Program-made: the position numbers and the translations under genes
Source: GWF2-33-9 sp964500435
GTDB lineage: Bacteria > Bacteroidota > Ignavibacteria > Kapaibacteriales > UBA2268
Length of the DNA stretch: 30,648 nucleotides
Assembly (NCBI GenBank): GCA_964500435.1
Contig: CAZCNL010000015.1
Coordinates: 1 to 30,648 of the forward strand
Reading direction: 5' to 3'
The notes under the pieces: generated by a model
The model's database searches: none
The model's input: only the letters and a program-made list of their open reading frames with translations
Told to the model about the DNA's origin: nothing
Shown here: positions 1 to 7,606 of the stretch, one piece after another
How the letters are laid out: each line of letters opens with the position of its first letter
How positions within the stretch are numbered: position 1 is the first letter of the stretch

Positions 1-126
1 AAAGCCATAAAGCCATAAAGCCCATCTTATGCCCTTTTTCGTATTTCCCACCTCTTCAATATTTTTATTTCCTTCCTTCATTTATTTTTTTATTTGCTTC
101 CTATACTTTCTCTAATTTAACAAATT
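1..126. repeat. R1 repeat, right-hand part (cut by window start)
   Basis: Bases 1-126 match about 3365-3490 with few differences. Both begin with tandem AAAGCCAT units, continue into a shared stretch around CATCTTATGCCC, and run through a T-rich tract to a shared TCTAATTTAACAAATTC. The window starts in the middle of the tandem units, so the left part of this copy is missing. No credible gene lies here. Its function is unknown. Confidence 0.85.
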
Positions 127-266
127 CTTTATATATAAAGAGTGCTTTTTTTGAAAAAAATTACAAAATATATAAAAATAATTTTTTCGTCATTGCGAGC
201 GGAAGCGAAGCAATCCCTTGCACACTTGGGATTGCTTCGTCGACTTTCGTTTACTGGCAATGACGG
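127..266. repeat. R2 palindromic repeat, copy 1
   Basis: It opens with a perfect 14-base palindrome, CTTTATATATAAAG (127-140). After an A/T-rich spacer comes a 78-base imperfect palindrome, 188-265: CGTCATTGC (188-196) pairs with GCAATGACG (257-265), and GAAGCAATCCC (207-217) pairs with GGGATTGCTTC (228-238). The outer arm ends 15 bases from the stop codon of the T9SS protein at 281-1741, so its transcript could fold into a long hairpin. Related copies lie at 3490-3629, 24525-24605 and 26928-27070. The core resembles a REP-like palindrome seen in many bacterial genomes (family knowledge). Confidence 0.85.
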
Positions 267-280
267 AAGAACTTTTATCA

Positions 281-1741
281 TCACTCTTTCATCATTCTCA
301 CGGCTTCTCGTTTTGTGCCGTAATCGATTAGCAAGGTGTAGGAACCAATCGGCAACGTGCTTACGTCAAGTTCCATATCGCCCGTGCTGGCGTAGCCCGA
401 CCAAAGCGGGAACGAGCGACCAAGCAAATCCACTGCCGTAATCGCCACTTGCCCTTCTTGTTGCAAATTCACGTATGCTGTTGAAGTAGTCGGATTTGGT
501 GAAAGATATATATTTTTTGATAAAACACTGTTTTCTTTTGCACTCAAATATTTAGGAATTATTTCTGATACTACTAAGCTATCACTTCCATTTTTTGTAA
601 TTACTAATAAATGATTTCCTGGTCCCTCGAGCACATTAAATACTGTACAATCAAGGTACTTATTCCTTTGCCAAGTATAAGTCTCTAAATGATTTCCATC
701 TTTGTCAAATAATTCGAGGTAACTACCATATGGATTTTTGTTGTTACCATCAGGGTAAAATCTTCCGTAAAGTGCTATAATTTGTTGATTTTCTAAATAT
801 TCTATTGATGTTGCACCAAAATTATTGTTATAATCATCTATTTGCTTAATCCATTTAATTTCACCATTTGATGCAAATTTAATTATACAGTATAAAGCTT
901 TATTCACATTTGTTAATTTACTGAATATAATTTGCGAGTAATCTTTTGGTTTGCTATTTAAAATTGGCTTATAATCTAAAGTATCATTATCGAATACAAT
1001 TTTATTATCTATCAATTTTTTTGAATAAAATTTTCCAGAAAAATCGTATTCATACATATACTCATCTGTTTTAAATGGGTTGCCTCCTTTTGATTTTAAA
1101 AGTCTAAATGTGAAATGACCATTATCTAAACAATAAATAGGTCCACCACCTTTATACTGGTCAGCATCAATATTAGTATTGTCTAATTCAATAATTTTTA
1201 TTATTTGATAATTCAAATCTGTTATTATAATATGATATTCATGTATTGACATATTATTTTTATTCAATGAAAACATTAAAAAATATAATGAACTATCTTT
1301 TCGAGGTATTTGCGTGGTATAAGAATCGATATATCCATTAAAATAAGTTGTTTCAATAATTTTATCAAAAGTTGTAAAATCCTTTGAATAAACAAAATTA
1401 TAATAATATATTGTGTCGTTACGACCATAAAACAGCTTTACTGATAGATAATTATCATAGAAATCGATCCTTCTAATGTTGGATGTAAAAAAGGTAAATT
1501 TATTTTGACCAATTTTTTCACCTTTCATATTATAGCAAAGTGTTCTATTTTTATTATCTTCCGAGAAAAATAAATATAATTTATCTTCATTGACTGTTGC
1601 AACTGGTGAGAAATAAAATTTTGCGGAATCACCAGTTATTACAAACTCGTTTACTATGTTTAGTTTGTCCGAAGCAACTACTCTAATGGTGTTTAGAATT
1701 ATTGTCAAAAAAACAACACCCACGGGTAATAATTTTTTCAT
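281..1741 (-). CDS. Large secreted protein with T9SS type A sorting domain (module 1)
   Basis: 486 aa. Residues 1-24 form a signal peptide ending near VVAS. The body (about 25-410) is rich in short beta-strands with aromatic and Asn residues and looks propeller-like, but I do not recognise its family and infer no enzymatic function. From residue 414 to the end is a T9SS type A C-terminal domain: it opens with SPNP and contains VDLLGRSFPLWSG, LPIGSYTLLIDYG and the final KRE-VRMMKE. This domain directs export through the T9SS and is normally cleaved at the surface. Its ~73 codons are clearly GC-richer than the body and nearly identical to those of the genes at 24617 and 27086. An AAAGGAG Shine-Dalgarno precedes the ATG. 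It is third in a minus-strand module after the genes at 3064 and 2282, and ends at repeat R2. Confidence 0.85.
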   Translation of the reverse strand: MKKLLPVGVVFLTIILNTIRVVASDKLNIVNEFVITGDSAKFYFSPVATVNEDKLYLFFSEDNKNRTLCYNMKGEKIGQNKFTFFTSNIRRIDFYDNYLSVKLFYGRNDTIYYYNFVYSKDFTTFDKIIETTYFNGYIDSYTTQIPRKDSSLYFLMFSLNKNNMSIHEYHIIITDLNYQIIKIIELDNTNIDADQYKGGGPIYCLDNGHFTFRLLKSKGGNPFKTDEYMYEYDFSGKFYSKKLIDNKIVFDNDTLDYKPILNSKPKDYSQIIFSKLTNVNKALYCIIKFASNGEIKWIKQIDDYNNNFGATSIEYLENQQIIALYGRFYPDGNNKNPYGSYLELFDKDGNHLETYTWQRNKYLDCTVFNVLEGPGNHLLVITKNGSDSLVVSEIIPKYLSAKENSVLSKNIYLSPNPTTSTAYVNLQQEGQVAITAVDLLGRSFPLWSGYASTGDMELDVSTLPIGSYTLLIDYGTKREAVRMMKE

Positions 1742-1788
1742 TTCTACTCCTTTAAATTATTTTTAACATATTAATTTATATTTTAACG

Positions 1789-1828
1789 AAGGGCACCTTG
1801 GCTAAATTTTATTTACCGAGAAGCCCCT
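1789..1828 (-). promoter_or_regulatory. Imperfect hairpin between small and large module genes
   Basis: GGGC (1791-1794) pairs with GCCC (1823-1826), and the inner arms GGCTAAAT and ATTTACC can pair after bulges. It sits between the 146-aa gene and the large T9SS gene on the minus strand. No clean T-tract follows, so it could be a weak terminator, an RNA-processing site or an attenuator. The second module has a hairpin in the same gap (29283-29304). Confidence 0.3.
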
Positions 1829-1841
1829 CTTTGCATAACTA

Positions 1842-2282
1842 TTATTCAATCATAATAATTTTTGAACTACAAACCCCATTTTCTAAAATTACAAATACAA
1901 GATAATTACCTTTAACAATGTTAATAAATTTCAATAATCCATCATCGAATTTTGTTGAATAATTATTAATGCTTTCATAAGTAACAAGGTTAATTAATTT
2001 AATTTTTTCAATTTTAAAATCTGAATTATTGAGAATTAATCTTGCTTCTCCTGATGATACAGGATTGGGGTAAATTTCAAATGTAAATTTTGAGGTCTTA
2101 TCAATTCTTTGTATTTGAAATTTTTCACTAACAATTTTTCTAACAATTATATTTTTGTAAGATTGTATTTTGGGTGAGATGCTCAATACAATTGGCTCTG
2201 TACAAAGTATAGTATTATTAATAACAAAAAAAATTGTGATTATTGTTAGAAAAATAACATTTGTTTTCCTTATCATTGACAT
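1842..2282 (-). CDS. Small secreted protein consisting mostly of a T9SS-type C-terminal domain
   Basis: 146 aa from the ATG at 2282. An upstream in-frame GTG at 2294 and a downstream ATG at 2276 are alternatives. The ATG at 2282 is preferred because AAGGAG lies 11 bases upstream. The N-terminus (MIRKTNVIFLTIITIFFVIN) is a signal peptide. About 40 residues of linker follow, then at residues 71-146 a T9SS-like tail: YPNP, hydrophobic strands around KIEKIKLINL, then IVKGNYLVFVI. Nothing resembling a catalytic domain remains. The start overlaps the end of the Cys-rich gene (stop at 2273-2275), so translation is probably coupled. Unlike the GC-rich tail of its downstream neighbour, this tail has the AT-rich codon use of the local genes. 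It could be a surface partner or anchor of the Cys-rich protein (inference). Confidence 0.75.
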   Translation of the reverse strand: MSMIRKTNVIFLTIITIFFVINNTILCTEPIVLSISPKIQSYKNIIVRKIVSEKFQIQRIDKTSKFTFEIYPNPVSSGEARLILNNSDFKIEKIKLINLVTYESINNYSTKFDDGLLKFINIVKGNYLVFVILENGVCSSKIIMIE

Positions 2283-3064
2283 ATTGTTGTACACTCCTTA
2301 CTTGAATAACCTGTGTAGCCTTGAATATTAAAACAAGGATTTGCTGATGGTGGTTGTGCACCTTGACATAATCCTTCACCTTCTATCATTGTTGTTTTAT
2401 AGAATTGATTACCACATCTGCAAAATTTTACATAATGAGCACAGCAAGTTGAAGTTTCAGATTCACAAGGATGAGTCATTGTAATTACTCCAGGACCTTG
2501 ACCTCCAGTACCTGCATCTTTAAAATAATAGCAAATATATTGGCATGTAAAATTTGAATAGTAAACATCAGCTTCACATTTGCCTTGCCATACAGGATTG
2601 CTGCAATCAGGTGGTGTTCCAAGGCATTGATAATCAGACTTTTTGTCTTCATCTAAGCTATTATAATAATTTTCAAAAGCTTTTTCAGCCATCAAGGAAG
2701 ATGCTTGACTAAAAAGCACTCCAAATTGGACATAATTTATATCGGAAAAGTTGTTAGGCCATCCAGGAAACATTATAGTTTGAAGATAACAATTTTCATC
2801 CCAACTAATATTTAATAACTTTGTTTCAAGTCTCATATGCGTTTTTCCATTATCGCAATTTGGTGATGTTATTTGACAAGTTCGAACCATATAGTCAACG
2901 TGTACTGAACATCCTAAATAGGTCATATCAAATCCATATGTGGTCCAATCATTGCAAATTTTTTCTTGTTCTTCTGGATAACAAACATCTAAATCTGAGT
3001 AACTCTTATTGACTAAAAAGAAAAAGCCAAAAAGAAAAAATAATATAAACACTTTATTTTTCAT
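2273..3064 (-). CDS. Cysteine-rich secreted protein, first gene of module 1
   Basis: 263 aa. Signal peptide at residues 1-23 (MKNKVFILFFLFGFFFLVNK...YS). The mature part has 20 cysteines, too many for a cytoplasmic protein in this context, which suggests a disulfide-bonded extracellular domain. I do not recognise a named family. It shares a layout with the Cys-rich gene at 29777-30406: an early Y-x-x-(R/C)-T/S-C-Q-I segment, a central aromatic block (YVQFGVLF against YLDFAVFQ), then PC with CC a few residues later, and a terminal (P/N)CFN followed by a last Cys near the end. It has no T9SS tail of its own; the next gene, overlapping it, supplies one as a separate polypeptide. Repeat R1 starts about 150 bases upstream of its start codon. 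Confidence 0.8.
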   Translation of the reverse strand: MKNKVFILFFLFGFFFLVNKSYSDLDVCYPEEQEKICNDWTTYGFDMTYLGCSVHVDYMVRTCQITSPNCDNGKTHMRLETKLLNISWDENCYLQTIMFPGWPNNFSDINYVQFGVLFSQASSLMAEKAFENYYNSLDEDKKSDYQCLGTPPDCSNPVWQGKCEADVYYSNFTCQYICYYFKDAGTGGQGPGVITMTHPCESETSTCCAHYVKFCRCGNQFYKTTMIEGEGLCQGAQPPSANPCFNIQGYTGYSSKECTTICQ

Positions 3065-3215
3065 ATAAATTTATTCCTTTTAATTAAACTATTATTTTTT
3101 TCTCCCTCTATTTCACCGGTTCGGGAACAACCGCTTGTGGTAACAACACTATTGCAAAAACGCTACAAAGCGAAGCGGAACTACCACACCTCCCGCAATT
3201 GCTTTATAGCAGCGT
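3065..3215. other. Gene-free spacer upstream of Cys-rich gene
   Basis: It is AT-rich next to the start codon (probable promoter and leader of the module) and GC-richer at 3115-3215, with small inverted repeats such as CGGTT (3117-3121) / AACCG (3129-3133). It is not alignable by eye with the corresponding spacer at 30407-30573, although both have a GC-rich block just before R1. No coding evidence. Confidence 0.4.
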
Positions 3216-3489
3216 CGCAATGAATTTCCACTCGCAGTTGTAAATAAATAATTTTTCTCGGCAAAATTTATTTGAACAAAGTAATTTCTCTTTCTTTGGG
3301 AAATTTGAATAAATCGCAGTTTCAATACAATAAAAATATTTTTGAAGCGTCCACATAAAGCCATAAAGCCATAAAGCCATAAAGCCCATCTTATGCCCTT
3401 TTTCGTCTTTCCCGCCTCTCCAATATTTTTATTTCCGTCCTTCATTTATTTTTTTATTTGCTTTTTAACTCTTTTTCTAATTTAACAAA
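3216..3489. repeat. R1 repeat, most complete copy
   Basis: The left 75 bases (3216-3290) are identical to the last 75 bases of the window (30574-30648). The right part (3365-3489) matches bases 1-126. Between them lies a stretch seen only here. R1 and the following R2 (3490-3629) have the same order and orientation as at the window start, so module 1 is flanked by direct repeats. Small open frames cross this region but have repeat-derived, low-complexity translations. Confidence 0.85.
3357..3386. repeat. Tandem AAAGCCAT 8-mers
   Basis: There are three full units (3357-3364, 3365-3372, 3373-3380) plus a partial AAAGCC. The copy at the window start has at least two full units plus the partial one, so the unit number may vary between R1 copies, although the cut end prevents a firm count. 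Such short tandem units can change number by slippage. Confidence 0.8.
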
Positions 3490-3629
3490 TTCTTTTTATA
3501 TATAACAAGTGAAGAGCAAAAAAATTACATTCAGGTACAAAAAAATTTTTTTTGTCATTGCGAGCGGAAGCGAAGCAATCCCTTGCACTCTTTGGATTGC
3601 TTCGTCGACTTTCGTTTACTGGCAATGAC
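3490..3629. repeat. R2 palindromic repeat, copy 2
   Basis: It starts with TTCTTTTTATATATAA, a degenerate form of the 14-base palindrome in copy 1. The long palindrome runs 3554-3629: GTCATTGC (3554-3561) pairs with GCAATGAC (3622-3629), with GAAGCAATCC inside. This copy is not attached to a T9SS tail; it sits downstream of the TPR gene at 3720. A half-copy, CGTCATTCTGAGCGAAGCGA, follows at 3641-3660. Confidence 0.8.
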
Positions 3630-3663
3630 ACGTTCCACCCCGTCATTCTGAGCGAAGCGAAGC

Positions 3664-3703
3664 AAAAAAAAACCTTCCGAGAAGAAATCCCCCCGGAAGG
3701 TTT
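3664..3703 (-). terminator. Rho-independent terminator of the TPR gene
   Basis: On the minus strand AACCTTCCG and CGGAAGGTT (3694-3702 and 3671-3679) form a 9-base-pair stem followed by a T-tract (3664-3670). It ends the 6614-3720 transcription unit. Confidence 0.85.
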
Positions 3704-3719
3704 AACTAATTTTATTTAT

Positions 3720-5438
3720 TTATTTACTTTTGTTGCATTCGATTAATTCCATATTTTTACGGGCAGAAGTATTATTTGGGTCTAATTTTAACACTTTTGA
3801 GTAAGATTTACAAGCATTCTCTTTATCATTTAATCCTTGATATGAAACAGCTAAATATAAAAATCCGAATGGATTATCGGGAAATAGTTCTGTCCATTTT
3901 TTAGCATATTTATTCAATGCTTGGAAATTTTTTTGGTCTAATAAAATATTGCAATATTTTGCATAAGCTTGAATCACAGCATTTTTATTTAATTCGTTAT
4001 TCGTCTCATATTTTTGAATTACGTTTAAATATTTCTCAATTCCTGCTTTTTGATTTTTAATTTGTATATAAGCATCACCCATAAAAATATCAGCAAACAC
4101 ATTATCGGGTTTTATCTTTAAACTTTTGTCAAAGTACGAAATTGCAGAATCTGGCTGAGAATTAAATAAATAATTGACTCCAATAATGTAATATACTTTA
4201 TCTGTTAACGAACTGTCTTGACAAGTTCCGTTGTTAAGCCAACTCAATAAAATATCGTTGGATTTAGCATATTCTTTTTTTCCGTTTAATAAAGAACCAT
4301 AAAAATACAATAAAGGACAATTGTTTTCTTTATTTAAATCAATTGATTTTTGGAAATTTTCGAATGCTCCCAAAGTATCACCTGTAAAGAATTTCGCTTG
4401 CCCAATTTTTCTATAATCAATATAAGTGAACTCTCGTCCGCTTTCTTTTAATTTTTTGTATATTTCATCTGCTTTTTGATATGCTTTTGTAGATATATAG
4501 CAATCAGCTAAATTTTCTTCAGCTTGCAATTTTACAGAGTCTAACTCTTGAGCAACTTGTTCTAAGTGAGGTATTGCATTTTCGCAATCTCCAAGTTTAA
4601 ATAGTGATTGCGCTAAGTACCACCTTCCTAATGAACCATTTGGTCGTAACTTTACATATCTTGCTAATGCTGTTGCAGCTTCTGGGAATTTATCTGAAAA
4701 GAACCAAATCTTTCCTTGTTCGAAGTATGCCTTTGCGTTCATAGAATCTAATTGAGATAACGTATTCCATTCTTTTAATGAACGAGAGTATAATTCATTT
4801 GCCAAATCTCTATCTAATTCACGTGTTGCAAGCCAATAATAAGATGTTGCAAGCTTAAAGTGTGCTTCTGTATTTTTTGGATCTAATTCAATTGCTTTTT
4901 CATAATTTTGACGAGCTAATTCATATACTCTTCTCGTAAAGTAAAAATTTCCCATTGCAACATACGGGCCTGGATTATTGGGATCAATTGCTCGGGCTCG
5001 GTCAATTTGAACTTCTGCTTCTGTTAATGAATCTGCTTTAATAAAAACTTCTGAAGCTGTTAGATAATTTTGTATTTCTTTTGGTTTATCTTTAATAGTT
5101 TGGCGTATTATTTTGAATGCTTCTTTAAAGTTTTTCGCATCAGCTAATGCTAAGGAATATTTTCGATTTAATTCTTGATTTCCATCGTCTATGTCATAAG
5201 CTATTGCAAAATATTTAACTGCTTCAGTATATTTTTCTAATTCATAATACACATCGCCTATTGCAACTAAAACCTGAAAATCCTTAGGATATGCTTTTGC
5301 AATTTGGTCAATCATTTTGCTTGCCTGATCATAGTTTTTTTCTTTTATTAATTGTAAAAAAGTGTCTTTATCACTTTGTGCGTTGGCAATAAATGCCAAA
5401 AGAAATACTGTTAAAATTGCAAGAAGTTTTTGTTTCAT
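3720..5438 (-). CDS. TPR-repeat protein, exported
   Basis: 572 aa with a signal peptide (residues 1-20, ending IANA). Nearly the whole mature protein is tetratricopeptide repeats; clear units include AIGDVYYELEKYTEAVKYF, AMGNFYFTRRVYELARQNYE with AIELDPKN, and ADIFMGDAYIQIKNQKAG. Such proteins are periplasmic or outer-membrane protein scaffolds. It starts 2 bases after the PstS-like lipoprotein gene, and the last codons of that gene (AAA GGT GAT) double as its Shine-Dalgarno, so the two are tightly coupled. In Bacteroidota, a TPR protein next to a PstS-like protein and exb/tonB genes is a recurrent arrangement (family knowledge), suggesting a shared envelope role. Substrate unknown. Confidence 0.85.
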   Translation of the reverse strand: MKQKLLAILTVFLLAFIANAQSDKDTFLQLIKEKNYDQASKMIDQIAKAYPKDFQVLVAIGDVYYELEKYTEAVKYFAIAYDIDDGNQELNRKYSLALADAKNFKEAFKIIRQTIKDKPKEIQNYLTASEVFIKADSLTEAEVQIDRARAIDPNNPGPYVAMGNFYFTRRVYELARQNYEKAIELDPKNTEAHFKLATSYYWLATRELDRDLANELYSRSLKEWNTLSQLDSMNAKAYFEQGKIWFFSDKFPEAATALARYVKLRPNGSLGRWYLAQSLFKLGDCENAIPHLEQVAQELDSVKLQAEENLADCYISTKAYQKADEIYKKLKESGREFTYIDYRKIGQAKFFTGDTLGAFENFQKSIDLNKENNCPLLYFYGSLLNGKKEYAKSNDILLSWLNNGTCQDSSLTDKVYYIIGVNYLFNSQPDSAISYFDKSLKIKPDNVFADIFMGDAYIQIKNQKAGIEKYLNVIQKYETNNELNKNAVIQAYAKYCNILLDQKNFQALNKYAKKWTELFPDNPFGFLYLAVSYQGLNDKENACKSYSKVLKLDPNNTSARKNMELIECNKSK

Positions 5439-5440
5439 TT

Positions 5441-6373
5441 TTAATCACCTTTTAATAATACAATTTTTGCATATGTTGGAACAATTCCGAAATCTTTGAA
5501 ATATTTTTGTACGTATGATTCACGTGAAATAAAAGTTGCAAACCAAAGTGCCAAGTTTTTTTCAGAAGAAAGTAAATATGCTCTATGTGTTATGATATAT
5601 GGATATAATTCTTGTACTATATATGCTTGATGAACAGGTTTTGGGTTTATATATTTTCCAGTTGTATCATAAAAACCGAGTGGTATTGGCTTGAATCGCA
5701 AATCACCTAAAATATTACTTAAATATCCGATTCCAATAGAATTTGGATGATTCGCAACGTATGTTTTTACTGAATCTATACTTGAAAATGTTTTCAAAGT
5801 TCTTTGTGTTTTTTTATTTTTTAAAATTAAATTCCTAAAATTTGAATATATTCCTGAGTTAATTTCAGGTAAAACAAATTCAGGGTTATAATTTAAATTT
5901 AAGGACGATTGAGGGGTTAAATTATAATTATCAAAGTAATTTTCTATATTTCTTGCGTTCATTGTATCTATTTTTACATCTGATGATGTAAATAAAATTA
6001 AAGCATCTTTGGCAAATTCCCAGGGTTCGGGTAAAGTTACATTGTACGCTTTCATTAGTGAATCTTCATCGCTGAGAAAGCCTCGTGATTGAAGTACAAC
6101 TTTTGCTTTTCCATTCAAAAGTAGCGCCATACCTTCTCTTGCGCTTACAGAAACGAATTTTGCTTTTATATCTGGAAATGCTTTTTCATACATTTTAAAA
6201 ACTGTATCGAGCATATTGGATAAGTCTTTATCGTAATAAATAGTTATTTCGCCGGAATTCCAAGCTTCGTATTGTCCTTGATTTTTGCCAGTTTTACCCG
6301 AATTATTATCACAAGAAATAAAAAAGGATAATAGTGTTATTAGGGTAAAGATTTTTAATGTAATATTTTTCAT
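5441..6373 (-). CDS. PstS-like periplasmic binding lipoprotein
   Basis: 310 aa. Lipoprotein signal with lipobox SFFIS-C at Cys21. The rest has the look of a type II periplasmic binding fold: GEITIYYDKDL near the start, then segments such as SAREGMALLLNGKAKVVLQS, KDALILFTSSD and IGIGYLSNI, and a C-terminal YVQKYFKDFGIVP. This matches the phosphate-binding PstS/PBP-like group. No ABC permease or ATPase lies nearby, so it probably does not feed a Pst transporter; in Bacteroidota such proteins often accompany exb/tonB genes. Ligand not assignable from sequence alone. It is 28 bases downstream of the 70-aa gene and 2 bases before the TPR gene. Confidence 0.75.
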   Translation of the reverse strand: MKNITLKIFTLITLLSFFISCDNNSGKTGKNQGQYEAWNSGEITIYYDKDLSNMLDTVFKMYEKAFPDIKAKFVSVSAREGMALLLNGKAKVVLQSRGFLSDEDSLMKAYNVTLPEPWEFAKDALILFTSSDVKIDTMNARNIENYFDNYNLTPQSSLNLNYNPEFVLPEINSGIYSNFRNLILKNKKTQRTLKTFSSIDSVKTYVANHPNSIGIGYLSNILGDLRFKPIPLGFYDTTGKYINPKPVHQAYIVQELYPYIITHRAYLLSSEKNLALWFATFISRESYVQKYFKDFGIVPTYAKIVLLKGD

Positions 6374-6401
6374 AATAACCTACTACGTTAACAAAAATAA
6401 G

Positions 6402-6614
6402 TTATTCATCATCATCATTTGTTAAATTTTTATATCTTGAAACTGCAGCCCGATAAGTTAAAAGACGATATATTCCAAAAAGTATCATAATTACACCAAT
6501 TGCTCGGAGCATTGTAATATCGCCCTGTTTTATGTCAAATATATTGAAAACAAAAGCGATACCTAATAAAATAATTATTATACGAACACCATAATTTAAA
6601 ATTGAATTAAACAC
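6402..6614 (-). CDS. Small two-helix membrane protein
   Basis: 70 aa with two hydrophobic segments (about 8-27 and 34-51) separated by a short polar loop, and an acidic end NDDDE. It is the first gene of the unit with the PstS-like and TPR genes. Function not recognised. Its conserved position in a tight operon, and a start that fits the operon spacing, support a real gene. Confidence 0.65.
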   Translation of the reverse strand: MFNSILNYGVRIIIILLGIAFVFNIFDIKQGDITMLRAIGVIMILFGIYRLLTYRAAVSRYKNLTNDDDE

Positions 6615-6769
6615 GTTTTCCCATTTAAATATTTAGTTACTTAAAAGTATTACAATTTGAATTTACAAAAAGTTACACTCAATATAAAATCTTAAATTTT
6701 AATTTTCTTAAGATATCAAAATTATCAAAACAAATTTAAATAATAATTAAGATTTTGAAAAAAATGAAA

Positions 6770-6803
6770 ATAAAAAAGGGTAGATGGTCAAGTATCTACC
6801 CTT
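6770..6803 (-). terminator. Terminator after tonB
   Basis: AAGGGTAGAT (6776-6785) and ATCTACCCTT (6794-6803) form a 10-base-pair stem. On the minus strand it is followed by a T-rich tail. It separates the STAS-exb-tonB unit from the 70-aa/PstS-like/TPR unit, whose promoter should lie in the AT-rich 6615-6770. Confidence 0.85.
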
Positions 6804-6825
6804 CAATAAATGTTATTCAAAAGAA

Positions 6826-7605
6826 CTAACGTAATCTAAATTGTATTGGAATAGAAATCCAACACATAATAGGTTCTTGGTTTTGTATAGCAGGTTTAAA
6901 TTTTCCGTATGCTTTAACGGCATCTAAAGCTGCTTGGTTGAGCAGTTCGTTTTCGGATGCTTCGATAAATAACTTTCTAACACTACCATCTTTATCGACT
7001 AACACACGTAGTACAACTCGACCTTCAATACCTGCCCGTTTTGCTAAATCAGGGTAAACGACTAAGCTTTGTAAACGAGCATAGTCAACAGTAGGTTCTT
7101 TCTCAACAGGGATAAATTCATCAGGTTCAGGTTCTTTCTCTTTGACTTTAACGTCTACTTTAGTATTGGCATCGAAATTTATATTGGAAGACATACCACC
7201 GAGGTCAATACCTGAACCACCTTCAGCTGATGCTCTACTCATAACATCAATAGTTGCGAACTCTTGAACGTCGGGGCTGACTTGAGCATCAGGAACAGGC
7301 ACAGGTGTACCGGCACGTGCGGCTGGTCCTGTATTTAATATTTGTTCGGCGGGCGGAGGAGGTGCTTCGTCTGCTGCTTCTTGTTGAGGAAGATCTACGA
7401 TATCGATTTTTGCTATTGGTGCAAATGCTTTTACTTTTGGTTTTGCATCTTGTATTTTAACATATGTAAAATACAGCAAGAACAAAGCTAAAAATAAAAT
7501 TGCTGTAATAACAAAACCTCTATAAGTATATTTACGAATCCAACCTTTTAACTCGGTTGCTCCGTATCTTGGCATATCCAGAATTGATGTTATAATTTCA
7601 GTCAT
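6826..7605 (-). CDS. tonB: TonB energy transducer
   Basis: 259 aa. An N-terminal cytoplasmic stretch is followed by one membrane helix (about 30-50, GFVITAILFLALFLLYF). Next come a proline-rich spacer (PPPPAEQ, PVPVPDAQ) and a C-terminal TonB domain (about 170-259) with the typical YPDLAKRAGIEGRVVLRVLVDKDG and ALDAVKAYGKFKPA signatures. TonB couples the proton gradient harvested by ExbB/ExbD to outer-membrane receptors. Its start lies 1 base after the second exbD stop. The membrane segment is further from the N-terminus than in the E. coli protein, as is usual in Bacteroidota. Confidence 0.93.
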   Translation of the reverse strand: MTEIITSILDMPRYGATELKGWIRKYTYRGFVITAILFLALFLLYFTYVKIQDAKPKVKAFAPIAKIDIVDLPQQEAADEAPPPPAEQILNTGPAARAGTPVPVPDAQVSPDVQEFATIDVMSRASAEGGSGIDLGGMSSNINFDANTKVDVKVKEKEPEPDEFIPVEKEPTVDYARLQSLVVYPDLAKRAGIEGRVVLRVLVDKDGSVRKLFIEASENELLNQAALDAVKAYGKFKPAIQNQEPIMCWISIPIQFRLR

Positions 7606-7606
7606 C

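Noticed and set aside
188..265. CRISPR or insertion sequence origin of the R2 repeats
   Set aside because: There are no regularly spaced repeats with unique spacers, no cas genes, no transposase, and no consistent target-site duplication visible.
142..441. Plus-strand open frame crossing R2 and the T9SS tail, with similar frames at 24509-24820 and 26998-27246
   Set aside because: The similarity of the translations follows from the DNA repeat and from the antisense of the conserved tail. They lack a ribosome site and any domain, and overlap strong minus-strand genes.
3065..3215. Integron attC-like recombination site upstream of the modules
   Set aside because: I looked for the conserved inverted core sites in this block and in 30445-30573. 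The palindromic words do not fit the attC layout, and no integrase gene is present.
3149..3445. Minus-strand 98-aa frame across R1
   Set aside because: Its translation is largely the AAAGCCAT tandem repeat read as low-complexity LWLYGFMAL-type sequence, with no signal, domain or suitable start context.
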